NCBI GenBank assembly: GCA_020746105.1
Contig: CM036621.1
Coordinates: forward strand, 28,795,370 to 28,859,369
Length of the DNA stretch: 64,000 nt
DNA from: Trogon surrucura
Lineage: Eukaryota > Chordata > Aves > Trogoniformes > Trogonidae
Direction of reading: 5' to 3'
The translations under genes and the position numbers were made by a program. Under the pieces are notes generated by a model. It saw only the letters and a program-made list of their open reading frames with translations. It was not told where the DNA came from and did not search any database. Below are positions 26,169-35,272 of the stretch, piece by piece (within the stretch, counting starts at the first letter, position 1; every line of letters starts with the position of its first letter).

Positions 26169-27354
26169 TGTCGTGGGTTGACCCTGGTCGGCTGCCAGGT
26201 ACCCACACAGCCGCTCACTCACTCCTCCTTCACTACTGAACAGGGGGAGAAAATATTTCCAAAGGCTCAGGGTTTGAGATAAGGACAGGGAGATCACTTT
26301 CATTTACCATCCCGGGCAAAACAGACTCAATTTTAGGGAAATTAGGTACATTTATTAAAAGAACTAATCAGAGAGGAGTAGTGAGAAGTGAGAAAGAGCA
26401 AACAGATCTTAAACAGAACACCTTCCCCCCATCCCTCCCTTCTTCCTGGGCTTAACATCAATCACGGTTTCTCCACCTCCTCCCCCCGAGCGGCACAGGG
26501 GGACAGGGAATGGGGATTGTGGTCAATTCATCCAACGTTGGTTTCACTGCTTCTTCACTCCGGGGGAGGACTCTTCACTCTTCCCCAGGGCCATTGTGGG
26601 GTCCCTCTCACGGGAGACAAGCTTCATGCTCTTTTCTCCGGCGTGAGTCGTCCCATGAAGGGCAATTCATCACAAACTGCCCGACGTGAGACACCTCATG
26701 AGGGGCAGCCCACCCCTCGTGAGTCTGAGGCGCAGTCCTTCGGGGGAAACTGCTCCATCATGAGCCACCCGCAGCGTCCCAAAAGTCCCACCGGCCAACC
26801 TGCTCCAGCGTGAGCATTCCTCTCTTCCATGGGCTACAGGTTCCGGCAGCGACCTGCTCCGATGCGGGCTTCCCACGGGCTACAGTCCCCTTTCAGGCAT
26901 CCACCCACACGGCGTGGAGTCCTCGGTGGACATCTATGCGGTGATCCTCACGGTGGACATCTGCACCTCGCCCATGGGCTGCAGGGGGCCAACCCGCTTC
27001 ACCATGGTCTTCACCACGGACCCGGGGGACTCTCTCTGCTCAGGCGCCTGGAGCTCATCCTCCCCCGCTCCTCCTTCTTCACTGACCTTGGTGTCTGCAC
27101 AGATTCTCACTCCTCCATCTCTGTGCCAGCTGTTATGGCGCAGTTCTTTTCCCCGTTCTTAAATATGTTTTTCACAGAGGTGTTCCTCTGCTATCACCTT
27201 ACTGATAGGCTCAGCCTTGGCCAGCGGCGGGTCCCTCTTTGGAGCCGGCTGGCATTGGCCCTATCAAACTTGGGGAGCTTCTAGCAGCTTCTTACAGAAG
27301 CCACCCTGCAGCTCCCCGCCCACCGCCGAAATCCGGCCAGGCCAAACCAAAACA
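26169..27354. mobile_element. Solo LTR of an avian endogenous retrovirus, ERVL-like
   Basis: A 1,186-base block begins TGTCGTGGGTTGACCCTGG and ends CCAAAACA, the TG...CA termini of an LTR. It is flanked by perfect 5-bp direct repeats GATGG (26,164-26,168 and 27,355-27,359), showing an intact insertion. No retroviral gene or second LTR is present, so this is a solo LTR left by recombination. Its composition (CpG-containing, with recurring CTGCTCC..GTG..GGGCT-type phrases at 26,700-26,900) differs from its AT-rich flanks. I recognise the general pattern from long ERVL-type LTRs of birds; 5-bp duplications fit that class. Open frames of 141 and 151 codons inside are not genes. Transcriptional orientation is not certain. 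Confidence 0.88.
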
Positions 27355-27359
27355 GATGG

Positions 27360-29910
27360 TTATCCTGAGATTTCTGGGACTGACTCCATGATAACAGTTA
27401 AAGCAAATCTAGCTCCTTTTGCTCTTGTATTACATTGCATTATTTGAAGACTGTGGTTGTATGTGGTTCTGCTGTGTGGAGCCATGTGTGAAGCCGGTCC
27501 GGAACAGCACCCTTGTATGGGAACTGGTAGCTCTAGCATACCTACTGTAGAGCCAAAATGTAACCCCCTCACCCCCCCATCACAAACACTGTAATATATG
27601 CATAAACAGTATATCTGTCATGTGTGTGTGACGGCAGTCCTTAAGAAAATGCCACTTCTGGCTCCACTGTAGGTAAACAACTTTATTCCACCCCAGTCAC
27701 AGATATCCACAAGGAAATACTAAGGATTTCTTTGTGTATTATGAGGAAAAGTAAGTCAAGAAAAATAAATTACATGTTGTCTTCTGATCATGATAAACAC
27801 ATTTCCAGAAAAAGTAAAAGACTTGGGCTATGATACAGAATGAGTAGGAAGAAATGCAAGTGAAATTTACCAAATACCCACGTAAATTAGAATTAATGCA
27901 CTGAACAGATTCAGTTTAACAAGAGTGGGCTGATTTGAGAAACTGATTATGATTTGAATATTAATTTTTGAGGACAGAGAAATAATCTAGAAGCATTCAG
28001 AGACTGTGTTTTTGTACACATCATAACATTTTAACTCATGACTAAATTATTACAGGAAGAGGTTTCCATACATTGCCTGCACTCAGGTGTCTGTCTGCTT
28101 TTTGAAATACATTTGCGTTTACTGGGGGTTAAGTGAAAGTTGCTTTGAGCTTCCTGTATCAAGATACATGCCATTCCATATTTTTAGACCAAAGAACTTT
28201 CTTCAAAGAAGACAATAGTCAATAGTAAAATCTTCATGAACTTACCAGGGCAATACCTGGTTTTAAGTAATTCACTTAAGTAAGGCATATTGAAAGCATT
28301 CCACAATCAATTTCAGGAATGATTTGTCCATCCTCAATGATAAGAATGGGAAATTGTAAGAAAAGAAGCCTGAAAACCTTTACTCATAATACAGGAAGTC
28401 TTTCAATATTAAACAATGAAACGGCTCCACTTGAGTCATCTTAATGGTATCACATCCTGATGTCTTCCATTAGAACCATTACCAAATTTAGGAGCTGACA
28501 GCTTGAAAATCTTCTTGGGGGGAAGAAGTGTAGCTGAGACGTATGAAACACTGAGAGACTTCAGGACATAGTCGTGAGAAAAATAAAAGCTCTCTGCCTT
28601 GTGAGGGTTGCAAAACATTTTTGTTGTGTTCTGTTCTTCCAAGAAGTGCGTCCAAGTTGTTTGAGAGCGAATACAAAGAGTGATTCATATCCCGCTTAGT
28701 GAGTGGCAATATGGGCGTGGAAGAGGCAGGAACTGAAGGACATTTGTACGGGGAAATGCAAAGCCCCGAGCAGGACAAAGGCATTCACAGTTTGCAAGGA
28801 AGGTGAGCACTATGCAGGACAGGCATTCACAACTGAAAGCACCTGCTTCTAGACTTCTCTAAGAAATCCTGGATTCTGTAGAATCAGTGACAAAGTCTCC
28901 CGGGATTCCCAGAACTTCCCTGTCTTGCTCGTTTGCTTCCTTTACTGAGCATCCATTTGTGTACTGGGCAATGCTCATGCTGTTGCTTCTAAATGCCTTC
29001 TCCTAATCATTTTGTCTCTTCATTGAAGGAGTAGAAACCCATATATTCATGTTTTCCAATGTGAAAGTGCATTTTTATGAGCAAGTGTTTAAATAGTACA
29101 CTTACATGATATGCCAGTTCCATAGATTTTCCTGATAGCTGTTAGCATAGACCTGTCTTAGAGAAGCTGCCAAACTCCAGTTGCTTGAAGTGGCAATAGT
29201 CTAGATATCCAGTTAATGTAATTTTGACACATTATAAATGCTGCAGATATGTTTCATATGTAATGTTTTTTCTCTGTTTGTACAGAACAAATGTATTTTA
29301 CAGTTTGTTTCCAACTTTTCTGCTCAATTATTCTGCGTAAATATTAATATATATTTTTAAATATGTGACTATCATACTAGTCAATACCAGGAAGTGACAC
29401 CAAGGAGGTGATAGTTCAGAAGAAAGGGCTAGAAATGTCGCTACATATATAATTTTATAATTTTTTTTAAATGGTCATAAACCCACCCTTTGGTAGAGTG
29501 CTGTTAACCCTTCAGTGCCCATCTTGTCTGAATGTTTGTCCAGTAAGTGAATGGAAAACACACGCTGTTGACCACGTTAAGCTTTGAGTTCAACTCTGGA
29601 GTGGATCAAAAAGCTGGAGTAGTTTCAATATCAAAACTTGTGGGGCAACGTCCTGAGAGTTGCAGCCTCAGGTGTGTGCCTGTGCCATCAGCTGCCTCCT
29701 GGCTACTGAAAGGGACTATCCTGTTGTTGCAGGTGTCTGGTGGTTTTTCGATTTCCTTTAGGGAACCCCTTTTAGAAAGAACAAAAAAATGCTGCGTATT
29801 GTTAGTTACCGGGTAGCATCAGCGTCAGAAAGCATCTTCTCGTTCCTGAGCCCTGGTCTTTGGCCGGGAATCCTCTCTGAAGGTGTCTCCACCTCCCTCA
29901 TACACACACC
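27360..29910. other. Proximal upstream flank of NRG3, nothing recognised
   Basis: AT-rich sequence between the LTR and the start of the GC-rich promoter region. Only chance open frames are present (up to 98 codons). CpG and GC content begin to rise from about 29,800. Neural enhancers could lie here but none can be read from sequence alone. Confidence 0.6.
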
Positions 29911-29991
29911 CCTCGCCGCTCCCTCCGCACACGTCTTTTTCGACATAGAGCAGCCGCCTATGGGATTGCTACCACAGGACGGGTTCAAGCG

Positions 29992-30040
29992 CTTCCTCCC
30001 CCCCTTTCTTTTTTCTTTTTCTTTCCTTTCCTTCCTTCCT
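29992..30040 (+). repeat. 49-base uninterrupted pyrimidine tract
   Basis: Every base from 29,992 to 30,040 is C or T, with runs such as CTTTCCTTTCCTTCCTTCCT at its end. Such tracts can form triplex DNA. Its last 15 bases are exactly complementary to part of the purine tract at 30,636-30,650. Confidence 0.9.
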
Positions 30041-30360
30041 AGGCTCCGCTTGCTGTAGCATACAGCCTCCCGAGGGGTTTGCCTGGATCATTTATTTATC
30101 TTGTGCGCATTAAGAAACCACCATTAGGCATTGGTGGGAGGCGCCTTACTTTCTGCGCGCTAGCCTGCCTCCCTTGCGCTGCGAGAGGAATACACAATTG
30201 AACAGAAGCTGCAAGCTTGGCAGGAGCTGCCTTTGCGTGCCTATATATTTGCCGGATCCGTATTTTTTTGTCGACTGTGTCGTCGCCGAGCCTCACTTCT
30301 CCAGGGTTTGGTGTTTTGGGTTGGGGTTTTTTTTGCGCGTTTGTGTGGATTTTCTTTTTT

Positions 30361-30379
30361 TATTATTATTATTATTATT
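30361..30379 (+). repeat. (TTA)n simple repeat with flanking T runs
   Basis: About six TAT/ATT triplets bordered by T-rich runs, forming an AT-rich island inside the otherwise GC-rich promoter region. Confidence 0.85.
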
Positions 30380-30630
30380 TTTTTAATTTCGTGAGCTCTC
30401 GCCGGAGTTATTGATGCCGGCCCGGACTTAGCGCGGAGGAGCTTCGCGGAGCCGTGCCTCCTGCCCCCGGGCCCCGCCCGCGGATCGGCCTCCCTAGCCC
30501 GGCGCCGGCCGCGGGTTGGCCGCGGAGTGGCGGGTGCGCCGCGCCGCCGCCTCCCCGCGGAGCAGCCGAGGGATGCTGCTGCGCCGCGGCCGGGCATAAG
30601 CAGGAGCCGAGCGGGCGGGGGAGGGAGCGC

Positions 30631-30655
30631 AAGGAAGGAAGGAAGGAAAGAAAGA
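30631..30655 (+). repeat. (GGAA)n purine tract
   Basis: Twenty-five uninterrupted purines, mainly GGAA units (four to five), followed after one C by more purines to about 30,668. GGAA repeats can bind ETS-family factors. It is the complementary partner of the pyrimidine tract about 600 bases upstream. Confidence 0.88.
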
Positions 30656-30769
30656 CGGAAAGAAAAGATCCCCCCCAGCCCCGAGGGGAGAGGAAACGAG
30701 GAAAGGCGAGAAGGAGCGTGAATGTGAAGGAATGTGTCTGCCCGTCGCCGGAGCCACACGCTTGGGATA

Positions 30770-30772
<3 letters not shown>

Positions 30773-30800
<28 letters not shown>
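30773..30800 (+). repeat. (AT)14 microsatellite
   Basis: Fourteen AT units followed by ACACAC and ATATATA, in the probable NRG3 5' leader or core promoter. Likely length-variable. An A16 run follows at 30,854-30,869. Confidence 0.93.
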
Positions 30801-30811
<11 letters not shown>

Positions 30812-30949
30812 TAAATTGAGAAGGCTGATTCTTGCGACTTATTACCCCGAGGGAAAAAAAAAAAAAAAAGAGAAAAACCTGAGAGCGGAGGGAGAAGAAG
30901 CTGCGAGAAGAGGTTGAAGCGGGCAGCGCAAGAGGAGGGCACCCGGCGG

Positions 30950-31031
30950 ATGGCGCGGCCGTCCCGCTGACTCCGCGGCCGCGGGAGGCTGCGCGGCGGG
31001 GCAGGGCATGCCGTGCCGGCGGCGTGACTGA
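30950..31031 (+). other. Two short upstream ORFs in the NRG3 leader
   Basis: ATG at 30,950 opens a 6-codon frame ending at TGA 30,968-30,970. ATG at 31,008 opens a 7-codon frame ending at TGA 31,029-31,031. Whether they are in the mRNA depends on the start site, which is unknown. If transcribed they add to the pair immediately before the NRG3 start. Confidence 0.5.
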
Positions 31032-31096
31032 GCGGGGCGCTCCCGCCGCCCGCTCCGCTGCGCCGCGCTCCGCTCTCCTCCGCCCCCCTCCGCCGC

Positions 31097-31161
31097 ATGC
31101 CGCCGGCAGCCGCGGCGCGCTGATGCCCCGGGGCCGCGGCGGCGCTGCGGACGGCCCCTAG
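31097..31161 (+). promoter_or_regulatory. Overlapping uORF pair abutting the NRG3 start
   Basis: ATG at 31,097 opens an 8-codon frame ending at TGA 31,121-31,123. That stop overlaps by one base (TGATG) the ATG at 31,123, which opens a 12-codon frame ending at TAG 31,159-31,161. One base later comes the NRG3 ATG (TAGGATG). The TGA at 31,121 is also in frame with NRG3, so it closes the NRG3 frame upstream and fixes 31,163 as the first in-frame start. Such short uORFs usually reduce translation or make it depend on reinitiation or leaky scanning; that role is inferred. Confidence 0.65.
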
Positions 31162-31162
31162 G

Positions 31163-31856
31163 ATGAGCGAGGGGGCTGCCGGCGCCGCGGCGCCCGGGGC
31201 GGCGGAGGCGGCGGCGGCGGGGGGCCCGGGCGGGGATGGGGCCGGGGGGCCGCCGCGGGAGCTGCGCTGCAGCGACTGCATCGTCTGGAACCGGCAGCAG
31301 ACGTGGCTGTGCGTGGTGCCCCTCTTCATCGGCTTCATCGGCCTGGGGCTCAGCCTCATGCTGCTCAAGTGGATCGTGGTGGGCTCCGTCAAGGAGTACG
31401 TCCCCACCGAGCTGATGGACGCCAAGGGCGTGGGGCAGGACCCCTTCTTCCTCTCCAAGCCCACCGCCCCCCCCCGCGGCGCGGAGACCACCGCCGCCGC
31501 CACGCCGCGGCCGCCCAGCCGCGTCAGCCCCCGCCTCACCACGATGAGCCGGGCCCCCCCGCGGCCCCCCGGCACCCGCGGACCGGCGCGGAGCGGTCCG
31601 CGGCCCACTGCGGCGCGACACCCCGCCGCGCCCCACACGGCGCCGCCCGCCAGCGGCCCCCCCGGCACCGCCGGCCGCGGCGCCCGGCCGCCGCCCGCCG
31701 CCCCCAGCACCCCGCCGCTGCCCGCCTGGCCCACTGCGGCACACGCTACCTCCTCCTACAAGATCTACGTCCACGACTCGGCGCCGTCCTGGACCTTGTC
31801 TCCCTTCCAGGAGTCGACCACCACCACGCCGGAGGCCAGCACGACCCCCAAAATCT
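31163..31856 (+). CDS. NRG3: Pro-neuregulin-3, coding exon 1 (N-terminus)
   Basis: Encodes the first 231 residues plus one base of NRG3, a membrane-bound EGF-family ligand that activates ErbB4 in the nervous system. The product starts MSEGAAGAA, has an Ala/Gly-rich tail (1-32), then the diagnostic block RELRCSDCIVWNRQQ (32-46), a hydrophobic segment about 48-74 (WLCVVPLFIGFIG...), GSVKEYVPTELMDAKG, GQDPFFLSKP (91-100), and a Pro/Ser/Thr-rich stalk ending SWTLSPFQESTTTTPEASTTPK. These blocks match mammalian NRG3, from memory. The EGF domain and second membrane segment lie in later exons outside the window. The start is supported by homology, A at -3, and an in-frame TGA 14 codons upstream. The exon ends in phase 1; the apparent frame to a stop at 31,864 runs into the intron. 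The stalk is unusually Pro/Arg/Ala-rich, has very GC-rich codon use, and appears shorter than in mammals. Confidence 0.97.
31219..31249 (+). other. G-quadruplex-capable run in NRG3 codons 19-29
   Basis: G-runs of 6, 3, 4, 4 and 6 are separated by CCC, C, AT and CC. This satisfies the G3+N1-7 pattern on the coding strand, so it could also form in the mRNA just downstream of the start codon. It encodes the Gly-rich part of the N-terminal tail. Confidence 0.6.
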
Positions 31857-31862
31857 GTAAGT
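31857..31862 (+). other. Splice donor of NRG3 exon 1
   Basis: Exon ends AAAATCT followed by GTAAGTAAAA, a near-perfect U1-complementary donor. It lies where homology with the NRG3 exon 1 product ends (after TTPK), and would give a phase 1 intron. Confidence 0.9.
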
Positions 31863-33099
31863 AAAAGCCAGCCGCCCCGCGCCCTCGGGGCGCCCGCCCC
31901 GCCCGCGTCTCCCCGTCGGAAGCCGGTGTCTGCCGGGCGCCGGCGGGGTCGGGTCGGGGCGATGCTGCCTCCGTCGGAGGCTGCCGCCCCGTCTCCGGGA
32001 TGCGCGGGGTTCCCGTGCAGATGCTGCCCCATGGGAGGCCGGAGAGCTCCGAAGTTTGCGCTTCTTTCCTCGCTTCCTTCCCCCCCCTGCCGCCCCCGGC
32101 AAGTTCTCCGCTTGGTTGATGGATGGTGAGGCAGGAGCAGCCATTTGAGGTGACTAGCTTTCACTGTGGTTTTGAGGAAAGATGCAGACCTTCCTTTCTC
32201 CCTCCAGGCTGGTCTGCGGCATGTGCCTAGGAGATACTGAGAGGTGTGTGAGTGAGAGGGACAACTGATGACCCCCCAGGCAGCGGCGGCTCCTAGAAGG
32301 GGCAGTGGCGAGAGCGGTCCTCGGGAGGTGCGGGGGGTTGTGGCTGTGCCTCTCCGCCGGGGAGCGAGTCTGCCTTGCCAGGCAGTCGCTTCTCTTGAAA
32401 TAAATGGGAGTGGGCTCCGAATGGATGCTCCCTTCGTCCCACCACCCGGCTCCTCGCAGAGCCGCCGCTAGCTCCCCCAGGAAGGAGCCCAGGGCCCCCC
32501 GCGAACATGCAGACGCAGCCAAACGCTTTCCCGGCTCCTGCAACCATCGCACTGTCTTGCCGTAACCGACTGGTTCGGTTTTTTTTTTAAGCAGAGGAGG
32601 GGGCTAGTTGCCTGGTTGATGCTCTGTGACTGGCTCTTTCTACCCTCCCTGCAGAAACCTAAGGATTCGGGCTAAATCTGAAAATTCATTTGGGCTGGGT
32701 GCATCAACTTTCAGCTCCTTGTAAAGGTTATCTAGGACAAATGTAATCCGTGCCAAAAGAACTTATGTGTGGTGCTATTTAGTGAAATGCTCAATTATAC
32801 TGTATTATAGTAATCTTCTGCGTTTTCCTGGATGCGGCAGAGGAAATGAGAAGCCGTGTATCCTCCATTAACTCTTAGTTGCTTCTGCTAAGAATGTCAA
32901 TTCAATTGAATGCTACCACATGAATTGCTTTTACAACCCAGGGCTCCCCTTTTGCATGCTAACGTATGGCTATTCTGTTCTAGGATTTTGTTAGCAAGTG
33001 ATTTGAACTTTATTTTGTCCATTAAATCTATTTGCTGATGAGCCCCGAGGCAGAGCGAATTGATCTTGTGAATTGACAAAATCAGGAGAACTGCAAATT

Positions 33100-33120
33100 G
33101 GGAGGGCGGGGGTAGGTGGG
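33100..33120 (+). other. G-quadruplex-capable run early in intron 1
   Basis: GGG-A-GGG-C-GGGGG-TAGGT-GGG on the sense strand, about 1.2 kb past the donor. Fits the standard quadruplex pattern with loops 1, 1 and 5. Would be present in the pre-mRNA. Confidence 0.55.
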
Positions 33121-35234
33121 TGTGCAGGTGGCTGGGAACGATTATGAGTAAAACTATCCCTAAATCAGAAGAGCAAACAAGGCAGTAACTCCCCTCCCCA
33201 GTGTCTGCTACAGCGACTGAGAGAGAACTGTCCCTTACAGGTGTGTCTGAGCCTGCTTGCTCTGTAGGTGCAACCTAAGGAACTCAGATGTTGCCAGAAG
33301 GAGAATATTTTGTTGAACCCTACCCATTTCACTTGAATTTAGGGAGCTACATAGGGCACTTCTTAAAAACAAAACAGCAGAGAGCCTGATTTTCCACCTG
33401 TGTCTTGTTTTCGAGGCTTGTGTGCACCAGATGTGTTGGTTGGTGTTTCAGACTGCTGTGACCTGTGCGTGTCTGAAATGCTGCCTGAGCTTGCCAGGTG
33501 GGATCACTCGGGGTCTAAATGCTCCCTTGCAGTCTCCTGCTTTCTCCCCTTGTTATCTTTTTTGGGTACGTAAGAGATATCCACAGCAATTTCCGCCCCT
33601 CTGTGCTGTCTCCTTACAAGGTATAGAAGGCAGAATATCCTGATTCATAAATAATGTTCAGCTGGCAGGACTCTCCTCCATGCAAGGCACACAAAGGAAG
33701 AAGAAAACCCACAATCTTGAAATGTTGCTGGCAGTTGCAGAGTCTTGTAACTACTACTTGTTTTAGGGAGACTGCAAATACCTTTTACAGTAGGGTGTTT
33801 CCCTTCATTAAATACAGCTTGGTTATAGGATGAAATGCAAGAAGTGCAAATCCAGCAGAAATCGACCCTGTTTGGACACATTGATAGCAGAGATTATCAT
33901 TAATGGAAGATTAAATAGATTACATAAAAAAGGATTTGAATTTGTAGGGCATGTGGAAATTTTATTTAAAGCCTACAGCTGTACTTTTGTGGTACATACA
34001 AGCATCTCTGAGGATACACATAAAATTCTCTGAAGCTGCAGCATCCACTGGAGGGGAGCAGGAGAGGAAATGCAATCTTTCTGCCATGAACTGCTGACAT
34101 GGTGTGACCCCAAAGTGAGTATCGGCATCTGCCACCCTCGGCTCTTAGGAAGAAAGGGAATTTTGAAAAATGAATTTGTCCTCAATTCCCAGGTTGAACT
34201 GCATGTTCCTTCTGTGCTTGTTGCTCCAACTGCTATTGAAATGAAAGTCATGGATCCTGCTGTACTGTGTGAATACAAATCTGACATGACAAATCTGATG
34301 TCCCAGCTCTCAAAATAGGGCACATCCTCATGTGATCCTCTGGCTTGGCAAGGCACATATGTGGGCAGGAGTCATAGGTTATTTAGCATTTCACAGCTTT
34401 TATGGAAAGAAGCAGCTATGTTTATTTGTCCTGGTTTGTGTTGCAGTCTGCTTTAACATGTTAAAATGGGCACAAAGTATGACATAGAAAAATGGAAGGC
34501 AAACCAGGAGCTATTTCTCCAGAAAGGCAGATGATTGCCCACCTGAAGTAAATGTTGGTAAAGCCTTTTCTCATGTGTGTATTCATCTGGGGAAGATGTT
34601 GTGAAATCTCTCTTTTTTTTGTGGGTGTGCATAATGACAATAATTCTTGGTTGTGTTTCACTCAAAGTCAAGCTATCTGTTAGCTGTTTTGAAAGTTCTT
34701 GATGAAGATCCTTCAGGTTCTGACTAATCAAAAGCCACTTACTCATCAAATCTCACTCTGTGTCTTGTGCCTGCCTGTGTTTCCCATGATCATGCACCGT
34801 CTATGGTTTTTCAGCGTGAGCCTCTTTATCCGGTGCCCAACGTAAAAATCAATGATTGATTTAGAAGGATAGTCCAGCCTGTAGATCAGAAAAATCAAGC
34901 AGCTGACTGGAACACACCAGCGATGTTTTATTTTTGTCAAGCCATCAGTTTAATTTCTAAAGAGTCATGCCCTGATTTTTCCAATATGCATTTTTCATGG
35001 TGTTCTGGGTTCTTCAGTAATGTTATTATCTTTAAATTGAGATACTCTACTTACAAGAATTCCTGTGTGAGTTCAGCTATGAAATAGCACCATGGTTTCT
35101 CTTGTGTTCTTATGACTAAAGCCTAATGCAGAGAGCTGAGGTCAGGCAGCTGGGGCTCAACTAATGCATAGTAACCAAAGAAAGAGATGTTACAGAACTC
35201 TTAATCAATATATCTTGTGATGTCCAATTGCTAC

Positions 35235-35240
35235 TTTTTT

Positions 35241-35271
<31 letters not shown>

Positions 35272-35272
35272 C
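35235..35272 (+). repeat. (T12C)3 minisatellite-like tract
   Basis: T11-C, T12-C, T12-C: three near-identical units with a 13-base period. The regular period makes it more than a plain T run. Probably length-variable. Confidence 0.9.

Larger units (their letters stand above)
30400..32110 (+). promoter_or_regulatory. CpG island: NRG3 promoter, 5'UTR and exon 1
   Basis: Very GC-rich and CpG-dense sequence enclosing the NRG3 start codon, in strong contrast to the AT-rich flanks; a weaker shoulder extends from about 29,900 to 32,500. GGGCGG/CCGCCC boxes of Sp-factor type are frequent. A TATATATT stretch at 30,242-30,249 is the only TATA-like element in a plausible place, but island promoters usually initiate diffusely and no start site can be fixed from sequence. 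Boundaries were judged by eye; a sliding GC and CpG observed/expected calculation would set them. Confidence 0.85.

Noticed and set aside
26388..27284. 141- and 151-codon open frames at 26.4-27.3 kb
   Set aside because: Lie wholly inside the solo LTR and show no retroviral or host domain; caused by its GC-rich composition.
30242..30249. TATATATT as a TATA box for NRG3
   Set aside because: Lies over 900 bases before the start codon in a CpG island, with no visible initiator at a fixed distance; kept only as a remark in the promoter entry.
31303..31860. 185-codon plus-strand frame overlapping NRG3 exon 1
   Set aside because: Alternative frame of the NRG3 coding exon with His/Arg/Pro-rich translation and no conserved block.
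31862..31864. Stop codon of the exon 1 open frame taken as the protein end
   Set aside because: The stop lies inside the splice donor GTAAGTAA; NRG3 continues in later exons, so the frame should end at the donor.
30241..32164. Long minus-strand open frames of 497 and 440 codons across the NRG3 island
   Set aside because: Antisense to the NRG3 exon and leader, low-complexity Ala/Gly/Arg composition, include the translated (AT)n repeat. GC-rich DNA lacks stop codons by composition, so these are shadow frames.
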